Shown in pieces: positions 20,701 through 29,040 of a stretch of DNA of 64,000 nucleotides. The notes below the pieces were generated by a model, which was given only the letters and a program-made list of their open reading frames with translations, was not told where the DNA came from and made no database searches. A program made the translations under genes and the position numbers. Each line of letters starts with the position of its first letter. The stretch's first letter is position 1. The stretch comes from an uncultured Saprospiraceae bacterium (GTDB taxonomy: Bacteria; Bacteroidota; Bacteroidia; Chitinophagales; Saprospiraceae), in NCBI GenBank assembly GCA_937981555.1, contig CALJOK010000091.1, positions 1 to 64,000 on the forward strand, written 5' to 3'.

Positions 20701-20892
20701 GTACCTAAAGACTGGTTAAAATTTGCTGGTGCCAATGTTTATGTCGAAGTACAAAATCCATTCATCTTGACGGGCTATTCTGGTGTTGATCCGGAATTAC
20801 CATTTGAAGGAAATAGTAATATTCCTGGAATTGATAATGGAGCTTATCCATTGGCTCGAACCATTTTATTGGGAGTAAGCATTAACCTTTAG
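17779..20892 (+). CDS. susC: SusC/RagA-family TonB-dependent outer-membrane transporter
   Basis: This 1037-aa protein has a signal peptide (about 1-20, LYSQ), an N-terminal carboxypeptidase-regulatory-like domain (about 22-105) with [19 protein letters not shown], then the SusC plug with [19 protein letters not shown] and [28 protein letters not shown], and a 22-strand barrel ending GVSINL with the usual terminal hydrophobic residue. It imports oligosaccharides together with the SusD lipoprotein encoded next. With GH32 enzymes in the same locus, fructo-oligosaccharides are the likely cargo. It starts 89 bp after the porter gene. A strong hairpin separates it from susD. Confidence 0.95.
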   Translation: [1037 protein letters not shown]

Positions 20893-20917
20893 AATCGTGG
20901 ATGATGCTTACTAAATC

Positions 20918-20942
20918 TCAAAGATTTAGTAAACGTCAACCA
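20918..20942 (+). promoter_or_regulatory. Perfect hairpin between susC and susD
   Basis: TTACTAAATCT and AGATTTAGTAA form an 11-bp perfect stem around a 3-nt loop, 25 bp after the susC stop. No T-run follows, so it is not a standard terminator. It may act as an mRNA stability or processing element that sets the SusC:SusD ratio. Confidence 0.5.
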
Positions 20943-21015
20943 TAAACGCTAAATATAAAAAACGAAAACTGATCCAGCTGAACGAAGGATCATTTTTCTA
21001 TAAAAATAAAATATC

Positions 21016-22695
21016 ATGATTAATCATATTTATAAATCAATTTTTTTCCTACTTGCTTTTGGAACAATTCTTTTGACCTCATGTCAAAAAGAACTTTTAG
21101 AAAAATCCCCAAAAGGAGTATTAGCTGAAGGTGTGGCGAGTGCAGCTACGGTTGACAAACAAGTGATAGCTACCTATCAAGCACTAGGTGGACATTTCTT
21201 TGGTAACGACCAATCCTTTGCAGGACCTTCCAGCAATTGGATCATGGATGTTCGAGCTGATGATGCTTATAAAGGAGGTGGTGGAATCGGTGATCGAACA
21301 GATATTCACCAATTAGAAACAGCTACTATGGATCCCACCAATTATGCTTGTTTCCAAAAATGGAGAAATCCATATTTCGGAATTGCGAGGTGTAATGTTG
21401 CGATTCGGGAAATCACCAATTTAGAAGATCCTCTTTATCCAAAAGAAGTTCGTATTGCAGAAATGCGATTTTTAAGATCTCATTTCCATTTTGATTTAAA
21501 GAGAAATTTTAATCAAATCGTTTATTTGGATGAGACGATGGATCCTACCATGGAAACGAATACTAATTTCAATGATGCTGAATTATGGGATTTAATTCAG
21601 GCTGACATGCAATTTGCTTTCAATAATTTGCCAACCGAGCAACCTGAAGTTGGACGAGTTAATAAATATAATGCTGCCGCATATCTCGCAAAAATTGCTA
21701 TCGAAAGACAACAATGGGCAGCAGCAATTGGGCATTGTGATTATGTGATGGGTGGACCATTTGATTTATTAGATGACTTTCAACAATTGTCAGAGTTAGA
21801 TTTTGAAAACAGTTCTGAATCTGTTTTTACCATTCAATATTCTACTGCCAATATTTTCTTAAATCATAACTGGGGCAACCTATTAAATGTAACATCAGGT
21901 CCTGGAATTAATGGAGGTGGATATGCAAATGGGGATGATTTTTATTTGGCAAGTCAGAATCTAGTCAATGCTTTTAAAGTAGATAATAATGGACTACCAC
22001 TTTTTGACAACTTTAATTCAGGTAGTAGCGTGACTCAAGGAAGTTACCCTGGCCCTTTAGATCCAAGAGTAGATTTTACAGTAGGAAGGATTGGTATTCC
22101 TTGGAAAGGAACGGCGAACTATGATAACGCTTGGGTGAGATCACAAGATTATGCTCCTGGATTTAGTGGTAAAAAACATGTCATTGCTCCTGATGATCCA
22201 CGGGTACACAATTCTTTTCCTTGGGCAGCTTCTGGTTTGAATTTTAATGTAATTCGCTATGCTGAAATTTTGCTTTGGAAAGCAGAGGCGATTATTGAAT
22301 CTGATGGAGATCTTTCAGAGGCAATTGATTTGATTAACGAGATTAGACAACGAGCAAAAGATAGCGAATACGTCAAAACTTTGGATGGATCTGCGGATGC
22401 AGCTAATTATAATATTAGTCTATACGACAATAGCGGATGGACAAAAGAAACAGCAAGACAGGCATTAAGATTTGAACGAAGATTAGAATTAGCAATGGAA
22501 GGGCATCGTCTTTATGATTTGAATAGATGGGGAATTACTAATGATGTAATGAATGCTTACTACCAAAAAGAAGGCGAAAGAGTGGAGTACTTAGAGGGTT
22601 CTACTTTCCAGTCAGGTAAGCATGAATACTTACCAATACCACAAGGAGAAATCGATTTAGCACCAGATTTATATTCACAAAACTTAGGATACTAA
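21016..22695 (+). CDS. susD: SusD/RagB-family glycan-binding lipoprotein
   Basis: The 559-aa protein has a lipoprotein signal (Cys at about 23, LLTSCQKELLEKSPKG), TPR-rich SusD-like N- and C-terminal regions and the typical end of the family: RYAEILLWKAEAI, INEIRQRA, RFERRLELAMEGHRLYDLNRWG and YLPIPQGEIDL. SusD proteins lie as lids on SusC transporters and bind the target glycan at the cell surface. The gene follows susC by 123 bp and precedes a DUF4960 lipoprotein, the same order as in fructan (levan) loci of Bacteroides. Confidence 0.95.
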   Translation: MINHIYKSIFFLLAFGTILLTSCQKELLEKSPKGVLAEGVASAATVDKQVIATYQALGGHFFGNDQSFAGPSSNWIMDVRADDAYKGGGGIGDRTDIHQLETATMDPTNYACFQKWRNPYFGIARCNVAIREITNLEDPLYPKEVRIAEMRFLRSHFHFDLKRNFNQIVYLDETMDPTMETNTNFNDAELWDLIQADMQFAFNNLPTEQPEVGRVNKYNAAAYLAKIAIERQQWAAAIGHCDYVMGGPFDLLDDFQQLSELDFENSSESVFTIQYSTANIFLNHNWGNLLNVTSGPGINGGGYANGDDFYLASQNLVNAFKVDNNGLPLFDNFNSGSSVTQGSYPGPLDPRVDFTVGRIGIPWKGTANYDNAWVRSQDYAPGFSGKKHVIAPDDPRVHNSFPWAASGLNFNVIRYAEILLWKAEAIIESDGDLSEAIDLINEIRQRAKDSEYVKTLDGSADAANYNISLYDNSGWTKETARQALRFERRLELAMEGHRLYDLNRWGITNDVMNAYYQKEGERVEYLEGSTFQSGKHEYLPIPQGEIDLAPDLYSQNLGY

Positions 22696-22760
22696 ATTTT
22701 AGTGTCCGGGTATTTAACGACTATTTAGAATAGGATTGTTTTTGTATGCATCATGGAAAG

Positions 22761-22793
22761 GTTGAAATTTTTCCTTTCGGAAATCAACTTTTT
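22761..22793 (+). terminator. Imperfect hairpin with T-run after susD
   Basis: GTTGA pairs with TCAAC and TTCC with GGAA, with an asymmetric internal loop, and TTTTTT follows. It could be a weak terminator or attenuator between susD and the DUF4960 gene. The pairing is imperfect, so confidence is low. Confidence 0.3.
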
Positions 22794-22870
22794 TAACCCT
22801 TGACAAATACTCAGGCAGTCTAACAATTAACAATTTATTTATTTTTAAAATTATTAAACTATTAAAAATT

Positions 22871-24109
22871 ATGAAAAAGTTTTTTTTCTTAACTACTATG
22901 TCTATGTTACTTATGTGGACTAGTTGTAAAAAAGATGATGACCCAATTGGAGGTGATACAAATATTACCATATTTGAAATCACAGCACCATTTCAAGCAG
23001 TAGGTTCTATTAGTGGTACTTCAGTATCTGTCGCATATCCATTTGGAGAGGATGTTTCTGCAGTTACTGTATCTGCAACGATTCCTGCTGGAGCAACAAT
23101 TAGTCCTTCAAATCCTGTAGATTTTTCTGGCGGGCCAGTTACTTTTACGGTAACTAATGGATCCTCTACAAGCACATATACCGTTACTTTGAATGAAGGA
23201 GCAAACCCACTAAGAATTGTTTTGGTTGGTGATGGTGCTTTGGGTGATTTAGCAGCAGAATCTAAAATTGCTTATGATTGGGCACTTGGAGAGTACAATG
23301 CAGAAGCTAAATACTATTCGTTTTCAGATTTAACAGCAGATGCAATCAGCTCTGCAAATGTAATTTGGTATCACTATGTTTCTACTCCAGGAGTAGATGC
23401 TAACGGAGATCCAGCTGCTCCTCAAGATAGTAATGGTGATGGTATTTACCAAGCATCAGAAGTATTACCAGCAAGCGCTGCCAATGCTGCAGGGTTGATG
23501 GAAGATTTCGTTAAAGCAGGAAAGAATATTGTTCTTTCTGGTAGTACTGGTACTTTAGTTGGAGCAATGGGTAGAATTGATGAACAATATAATCCTAATA
23601 ACTGGTGGTACAATACAGGAGACCCAGTTGAAAATCCTGACTGTTGGGGAATTTCGTTCGCTGATGGTACGGTTACAACTGGTGACTTTCCAGCAGACAA
23701 TGGATCTTATTGGTTATTTAATGATATAGCAAGAAATACATACAATTTTACTGGCTTTGACTATGATGGTATTTGTTTGAGTCCTGGTGGAAAGAAAAAG
23801 GATCGTCAAAACAATTGGTTCTTTGTTGATATGTTTGATGGTCAAGTTGATCCAGCGGTTATCAATTCTTCTAAGGATAAATTCGAAGAAGTAACTGCAT
23901 CTACTGTAAGAGCTTCTTACGAATGGGATCCATTAGAAAATGGAATTGAGTTTGGAGCTATCATTGAATTTGGCCCTGATGGAGCCTACGAAGGTACAGT
24001 CTTGGCTATGCCTGTAGGTGCTTATGAGTGGGATAGAACTGGTGGAGATGGTCCAATAACGAATGTTGTTGACATCACTAAGAATTTTTTGAACAGATAT
24101 AAGAACTAA
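22871..24109 (+). CDS. DUF4960 surface lipoprotein, probable fructan-binding protein
   Basis: This 412-aa lipoprotein (Cys at about 19, WTSCKKDDD) has an Ig-like beta-sandwich at about 35-115 (VTVSATIPAGATISPSNPV, TVTNGSSTSTYTVTL) and then a domain beginning LRIVLVGDGALGDLAAESK that I assign to DUF4960. The DUF4960 protein of the Bacteroides levan locus (BT1761) is a surface fructan-binding protein encoded beside SusC/SusD and GH32 genes. The same position here supports a surface glycan-binding role. A convincing terminator follows the gene, so the sus-like transcript probably ends here. Confidence 0.8.
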   Translation: MKKFFFLTTMSMLLMWTSCKKDDDPIGGDTNITIFEITAPFQAVGSISGTSVSVAYPFGEDVSAVTVSATIPAGATISPSNPVDFSGGPVTFTVTNGSSTSTYTVTLNEGANPLRIVLVGDGALGDLAAESKIAYDWALGEYNAEAKYYSFSDLTADAISSANVIWYHYVSTPGVDANGDPAAPQDSNGDGIYQASEVLPASAANAAGLMEDFVKAGKNIVLSGSTGTLVGAMGRIDEQYNPNNWWYNTGDPVENPDCWGISFADGTVTTGDFPADNGSYWLFNDIARNTYNFTGFDYDGICLSPGGKKKDRQNNWFFVDMFDGQVDPAVINSSKDKFEEVTASTVRASYEWDPLENGIEFGAIIEFGPDGAYEGTVLAMPVGAYEWDRTGGDGPITNVVDITKNFLNRYKN

Positions 24110-24128
24110 TAAAGTTCGATGACCTACT

Positions 24129-24172
24129 GAATGAAATGGTAGCTATTTTGTCTATCATTTCATTCTTTTTTT
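24129..24172 (+). terminator. Rho-independent terminator after the DUF4960 gene
   Basis: A 14-bp stem, GAATGAAATGGTAG with CTATCATTTCATTC (one G-U pair), has a 9-nt loop and is followed by a run of eight or more T. It ends the susC-susD-DUF4960 transcript, so the GH32 genes downstream must have their own promoter or depend on read-through. Confidence 0.8.
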
Positions 24173-24343
24173 CCTTTCGCTTTTTTCACAAAAACACTCA
24201 AGCAGATAATCAATTTATTCCTAGCCCAATTTTGATTACCTGGTTAATACCGAATCTCTTTTTTGGATGTCAAACATGACTCTTAGTATCATTTGAGGAA
24301 TAGAATTTTGTTTCTCGTTTGAAGTAACTCATAATTTTTTTTG

Positions 24344-26845
24344 ATGAGAAAAATTCCTTTTTACTTTCTTCTTTTTTTACTCAACTTAGGTTGTCATCTA
24401 AATGGGGATGCTCAGATAGTAGCACATTTCTCATTTGATGAAGCTTTTGGAGAAAGCGAAATTATGGAGACTACGAGTACAAATACTTATCCCGTTGAAA
24501 ATTACCAAAATAATCCCGAACGTATTTTTGGTGTAAATGGTAATGCCTTGCGATTGGATGGTTATTCCACTTGGGTAGCTATGTCCAACTTTAATATTCC
24601 AAATATTAGTAATGAAATGACCGTGGAATTCTGGTATGCTACGGAATCATTTAATGCAGAACCTGCTGGCTTGGTTCATCAGGTAGAAGGAGGTCAAGGT
24701 TTCTCCATCAATGTAAATCCTTATGGAAAATTGGTGATACAATTTTATGCAGAAGGCAGTTCCTATGTTATTACGACGACCCAACGAATTGAAAAATACA
24801 AGTGGAATCATATTGTCTTTCAAATCGACTTACCAAACAATAAAGCGCTGTTATTCGTAAATGGAGAATTGTGGAACGAAAAAATCACAGACAATCATAA
24901 TCAAATAGATCTCAATAACAACCTAACTTATATTGGACGCTCCAAGAGTACTGTTAATTTTGATGGCTTCCCTTTAGCTGTTGCCAATGGTGCAATTGAT
25001 GAATTGACTTTTTATAATAACATCATTTCGGAAACGACTATTCAAAATAATTATAATCAATATGCATCTACAGAAGTAGATCTGGATATTGATCATAATA
25101 TCAGACATGCAAATGATTATTTGCGACCACGCTATCACCCGATGCCTAATACAAGTTGGACAAATGAATCTTATGGTTTTACTTATTACGCAGATAAGTA
25201 TCATCTTTTTTTTCAAAAAAATCCAAATGCACCGATGCTGAATTTCATGCATTGGGGACATTTAAGTAGTCCTGATTTGGTCAATTGGACAGAGGAAAAA
25301 ATAGCACTCGCTCCCAAAGAAGGATTTGCATCGAAAGGAACTTGGTCAGGCACTACTTTTTTTGACGAGAACAATAATCCTGTCATTTCCTATACAGGTG
25401 TGAATGGAGTTTTCGCGGGCATTGGTATGGCTTATCCATTGGACTCTACCTTAAATGATTGGTCGCTTTCCGATGATAACCCAGTAATTCCTACCGCTCC
25501 TGCTAATGTAAATCACTTGGATTTTCGTGATCCATACATATGGAAAGAAGGTGATACTTATTATATGGTAGTCGGATCTGGATTGCAAAATAGTGGAGGA
25601 GGAATTTTGTTTACTTACACTTCTAGTGACCTGATCAATTGGATTAATGTACCTGCCATTTACAATAATGCTGATGTATCCAATGCGGGCACATTTTGGG
25701 AAATGCCTTATTTTAATAAAATAAATGACGAAGATTATCTGCTCGTAGTGACATCACAATTTAATTCCAAACCTGCAGAAACCATTTATTGGATGGGTTC
25801 TTTCGATGGAAATTCTTTTACCCCATATCAGGACGAACCTAAACGATTTGAACATTTAACCAGACATTTTCTATCTCCAGCCATCGGTTTAGATGAGGCT
25901 AATCGGCTAACTTATTCTGGAATTATTCCCGAGGATAGAGATGTGGCTCTCCAAGTGGCAGCAGGGTGGCGGCATATTTTTTCTTTACCAAGAGTTCTTC
26001 GTGTTTTGGATGATGGCAAAACTCTCGGACACTTACCACATCCTAACCTTTGCAGAGCTAGGCAAAATGAAGTTGTCGTGGAGAATCGAACTATTACGAA
26101 CAACTCTAATTTCAATCTGCCAGAATACCAAGGGACACAATCGGAATTGTATTTTAAATTATATACACCTGGAGTTGATGAGTTTAAAATTCAAGTATTT
26201 AAAAATGAAGCGGCGACCCAACTTACTTCCATCACTTTTGATAAAGTTCAAAATAGATTAGGAATCAATAGAATTTTATCTTCCACTTATCAAACTGTTG
26301 AAAATAATCGTTCGGAGTCTTATGATTTTTATCCGCATGATACCATTGAAGTGCGTGTTTTTTTAGACCACTCGGTAATGGAAGTTTTTGTAGATAATGT
26401 GGTGGTGATGTCTGCGCGTGTTTATCCATTAGCAGGTAGTCAATTGATTGATATTGTAACCGAATCAGATGCAGCAATAGAATTGTTAGAATTTAGAGCT
26501 TGGGATATTGTCGATAAAGAGGTGTTAAGCTCAGTTGAGGTTTGTGAAATAACTGACTTGCCAAGCGATTTGTATACCACGATAAAAGAAGTCAATAGAG
26601 AAAAAGAAAAACTGCATGTTGTTTTTCCAAATCCTTTTGAGGAAAATATTAAGATAGAATTTAAGAATACAGGAGGAGAGTCAAGAGGAACTTATTATTT
26701 ATATGATCTATTAGGTCGAGCTGTATTGGAAGGTAGCTTTGAAGATACAGATGAAATAAAACTCAAAGACATATCAAAGGGCATTTATTTTTTGACCTTG
26801 TTTCGAAACAAAAAAACAGAATTGTTTAGGTTGATAAAAAAGTAG
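24344..26845 (+). CDS. LamG-GH32 protein with altered nucleophile motif and T9SS sorting domain
   Basis: The ATG at 24344 follows an in-frame TTG. A signal peptide (ending GDAQ, about 25) precedes a concanavalin A-like/LamG domain (about 27-235), a GH32 five-blade propeller (about 255-560), a C-terminal beta-sandwich (about 590-730, DHSVMEVFVDN) and a T9SS domain (about 750-833). In the alignment to GH32 enzymes the nucleophile motif WMNDPNG is WTNESYG here, so the nucleophile Asp is Glu (about E275). The stabiliser Asp is present in LDFRDP (about D396). The acid/base Glu is in FWEMP (about E453), where most members have WECP. It may be an unusual GH32 or a fructan-binding protein without activity. 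T9SS export makes it extracellular, upstream of uptake by SusC/SusD. Confidence 0.82.
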   Translation: MRKIPFYFLLFLLNLGCHLNGDAQIVAHFSFDEAFGESEIMETTSTNTYPVENYQNNPERIFGVNGNALRLDGYSTWVAMSNFNIPNISNEMTVEFWYATESFNAEPAGLVHQVEGGQGFSINVNPYGKLVIQFYAEGSSYVITTTQRIEKYKWNHIVFQIDLPNNKALLFVNGELWNEKITDNHNQIDLNNNLTYIGRSKSTVNFDGFPLAVANGAIDELTFYNNIISETTIQNNYNQYASTEVDLDIDHNIRHANDYLRPRYHPMPNTSWTNESYGFTYYADKYHLFFQKNPNAPMLNFMHWGHLSSPDLVNWTEEKIALAPKEGFASKGTWSGTTFFDENNNPVISYTGVNGVFAGIGMAYPLDSTLNDWSLSDDNPVIPTAPANVNHLDFRDPYIWKEGDTYYMVVGSGLQNSGGGILFTYTSSDLINWINVPAIYNNADVSNAGTFWEMPYFNKINDEDYLLVVTSQFNSKPAETIYWMGSFDGNSFTPYQDEPKRFEHLTRHFLSPAIGLDEANRLTYSGIIPEDRDVALQVAAGWRHIFSLPRVLRVLDDGKTLGHLPHPNLCRARQNEVVVENRTITNNSNFNLPEYQGTQSELYFKLYTPGVDEFKIQVFKNEAATQLTSITFDKVQNRLGINRILSSTYQTVENNRSESYDFYPHDTIEVRVFLDHSVMEVFVDNVVVMSARVYPLAGSQLIDIVTESDAAIELLEFRAWDIVDKEVLSSVEVCEITDLPSDLYTTIKEVNREKEKLHVVFPNPFEENIKIEFKNTGGESRGTYYLYDLLGRAVLEGSFEDTDEIKLKDISKGIYFLTLFRNKKTELFRLIKK

Positions 26846-26942
26846 GGAAACGAGCAATTAAATATTGAAGCGAAAGATCAATTATAGATACTGTAATTGT
26901 CTCCGAACAAAATCATTTTACAAAATTTAAAAAAATAAAAAT

Positions 26943-29006
26943 ATGGATTATATAGCTAAAGGATTATTGTTGGTATTTATAATGTTATCGTTTTCCTGTG
27001 CGAATACTGTGGCGGATGGTGAATTCAAAAATGTTGCGAATAGGAATATATCAAATGATTATTACACCGAAAAACACCGACCTCAATTCCATTTTACACC
27101 AGAAGCTAATTGGATGAATGATCCGAACGGTATGGTTTACTACGAAGGAGAATATCATCTTTTTTATCAGTATTATCCAGAAGGAAATACGTGGGGACCT
27201 ATGCATTGGGGGCATGCCATTAGTACGGACTTGATGCATTGGGAGCATTTACCTATCGCATTATATCCTGATGAGCATGGTTTGATATTTTCAGGGTCTG
27301 CTGTGGTGGATTGGAATAATACGAGTGGTTTTGGAGAAGGAGATCAACCACCTTTGATTGCTATTTTTAGTTATCATGATTTGGAAAAAGAGCGGGCTGG
27401 GTTGGAAGATGATTTTCAAACACAGGGTATCGCTTACAGTAATGACAAAGGGAGAACGTGGACGAAGTATGAGGGAAATCCAGTCATTGCTAATCCCGGA
27501 GTACGTGATTTTAGAGACCCAAAAGTCATCTGGCATGAAGAGACCCAACGTTGGGTGATGGTCGTAACGGCATTGGATCATTTGATGATTTATGGTTCTG
27601 AAAATTTAAAGGACTGGTATTTATTATCCAAATTCGGAAAGGAGGTAGGCAGTCATGATGGCGTATGGGAGTGCCCGGATTTGTTTCCATTGAAAGATGA
27701 AAATGGAAAAGAGCATTGGGTGATTTTGCAAAATATGAATCCAGGAAATCCGAATGGTGGTTCTGGTCTGCAATATTTTATCGGTCATTTTGATGGAAAA
27801 GAATTTACGATCAATGAAGACTTTATGAAGTTGTTAGGAACCCTTCCTGCCAATAATCCAAAAGGAGAAGTATTTGAAGATTTTGAAAAAGATTATAGTA
27901 AATGGACGGTGGAAGGAAAGGCATTTGGAGCGAAACCAAGTAATGGAGCTTTGGCTAGACAACAAGTGGTTAGAGGCTACGAAGGGCAAGGTTTAGCCAA
28001 TAGTTTTCATGATGGCGACGCCTCTTCGGGAAGTATGATTTCAAAGGAATTTACGATTGAAAAGAAAGCCATAAACTTCCTGATAGGAGGAGGCAATCAC
28101 CGAGGATTAACTTACATCGCCTTGTTGGTGGATGGCAAACAAGTTCGGGAAGCGGAAGGAAATAACTCCGAAACTTTAACTTGGAAAGGCTGGAACGTTG
28201 AGCCTTATCTTGGCAAAAAAGCACAAATCAAAATCGTGGACAAACACACCAAGGGCTGGGGGCATCTCAACGTAGATCAAATCACTTTTGCCAATGAAGT
28301 TGCCTACTCCAAAAAAAGTAAATCAGTTTGGTTAGATGCAGGAGCTGATAATTATGCGGGGATTACTTGGTCGGATATTCCTGCTGAGGATGGTCGAAGA
28401 ATCTTTATCGGTTGGATGAGTAATTGGGCTTATGCACAAGTTGTTCCCACCACCAAATGGCGGTCTGCGATGACCATCCCTTGGACATTGGGTATTCAAA
28501 ATATCAATGGTATTCCAATGCTAACTGGAAAGCCAGTAAAAGAAATAAACAAGCTGCACACTAACGATATTAGAACCATTGCGAAAGATAAACCAACAGC
28601 GCTTCCATCGAACGGATTGGCAGATATATCTATGAAAATGAAAGTTGGAAAAAACGGAAAATATGGTTTTAAATTATCGAATGATTTAGGCGAGTTTGTA
28701 CATTTCTATTTTGATACAGCTTCAGGGAAATTATTTTTTGACAGAAGAAAAAGTGGCGATGTATCTTTCTCTAGTGATTTTCCTGCCATTCATGAAAAGC
28801 TTAGAACGAGTACTGCTGAGGAGCTCACAATTCGAGCTTTAGTAGATGTTTCTTCTATTGAAATATTTATTGACAATGGGCAAGATGTTTTTACGGAGAT
28901 CTTTTTTCCAGGGGAGGTGTATTCGAAATTGGAAGTGATGATGGATGATGAAGGGGAGTTAGTGGAAGGAAAAATGACAGAGGTAAAACGGGTTTGGGAA
29001 AACTGA
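26943..29006 (+). CDS. GH32 fructan hydrolase lipoprotein (levanase/inulinase type) with inserted beta-sandwich
   Basis: This 687-aa protein has a lipobox Cys (about 19, SFSCAN). The GH32 catalytic set is canonical: nucleophile Asp in WMNDPNG (D60), stabiliser in FRDPKV (D192) and acid/base in WECPDLFP (E243). A ~145-residue insertion (about 295-440; FEDFEKDYSKWTVEG, FLIGGGNHRG, HTKGWGHLNVDQI) interrupts the propeller before WLDAGADNYAGITW. This type of insertion is found in a subset of bacterial GH32 enzymes. The usual C-terminal beta-sandwich ends the protein. It should release fructose from fructo-oligosaccharides in the periplasm or at the surface. It is followed by a sugar kinase 34 bp downstream. 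Levan or inulin preference cannot be read from sequence. Confidence 0.92.
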   Translation: MDYIAKGLLLVFIMLSFSCANTVADGEFKNVANRNISNDYYTEKHRPQFHFTPEANWMNDPNGMVYYEGEYHLFYQYYPEGNTWGPMHWGHAISTDLMHWEHLPIALYPDEHGLIFSGSAVVDWNNTSGFGEGDQPPLIAIFSYHDLEKERAGLEDDFQTQGIAYSNDKGRTWTKYEGNPVIANPGVRDFRDPKVIWHEETQRWVMVVTALDHLMIYGSENLKDWYLLSKFGKEVGSHDGVWECPDLFPLKDENGKEHWVILQNMNPGNPNGGSGLQYFIGHFDGKEFTINEDFMKLLGTLPANNPKGEVFEDFEKDYSKWTVEGKAFGAKPSNGALARQQVVRGYEGQGLANSFHDGDASSGSMISKEFTIEKKAINFLIGGGNHRGLTYIALLVDGKQVREAEGNNSETLTWKGWNVEPYLGKKAQIKIVDKHTKGWGHLNVDQITFANEVAYSKKSKSVWLDAGADNYAGITWSDIPAEDGRRIFIGWMSNWAYAQVVPTTKWRSAMTIPWTLGIQNINGIPMLTGKPVKEINKLHTNDIRTIAKDKPTALPSNGLADISMKMKVGKNGKYGFKLSNDLGEFVHFYFDTASGKLFFDRRKSGDVSFSSDFPAIHEKLRTSTAEELTIRALVDVSSIEIFIDNGQDVFTEIFFPGEVYSKLEVMMDDEGELVEGKMTEVKRVWEN

Positions 29007-29040
29007 ATCAATACTAAATTTTACATAAATAAAATGAAAA

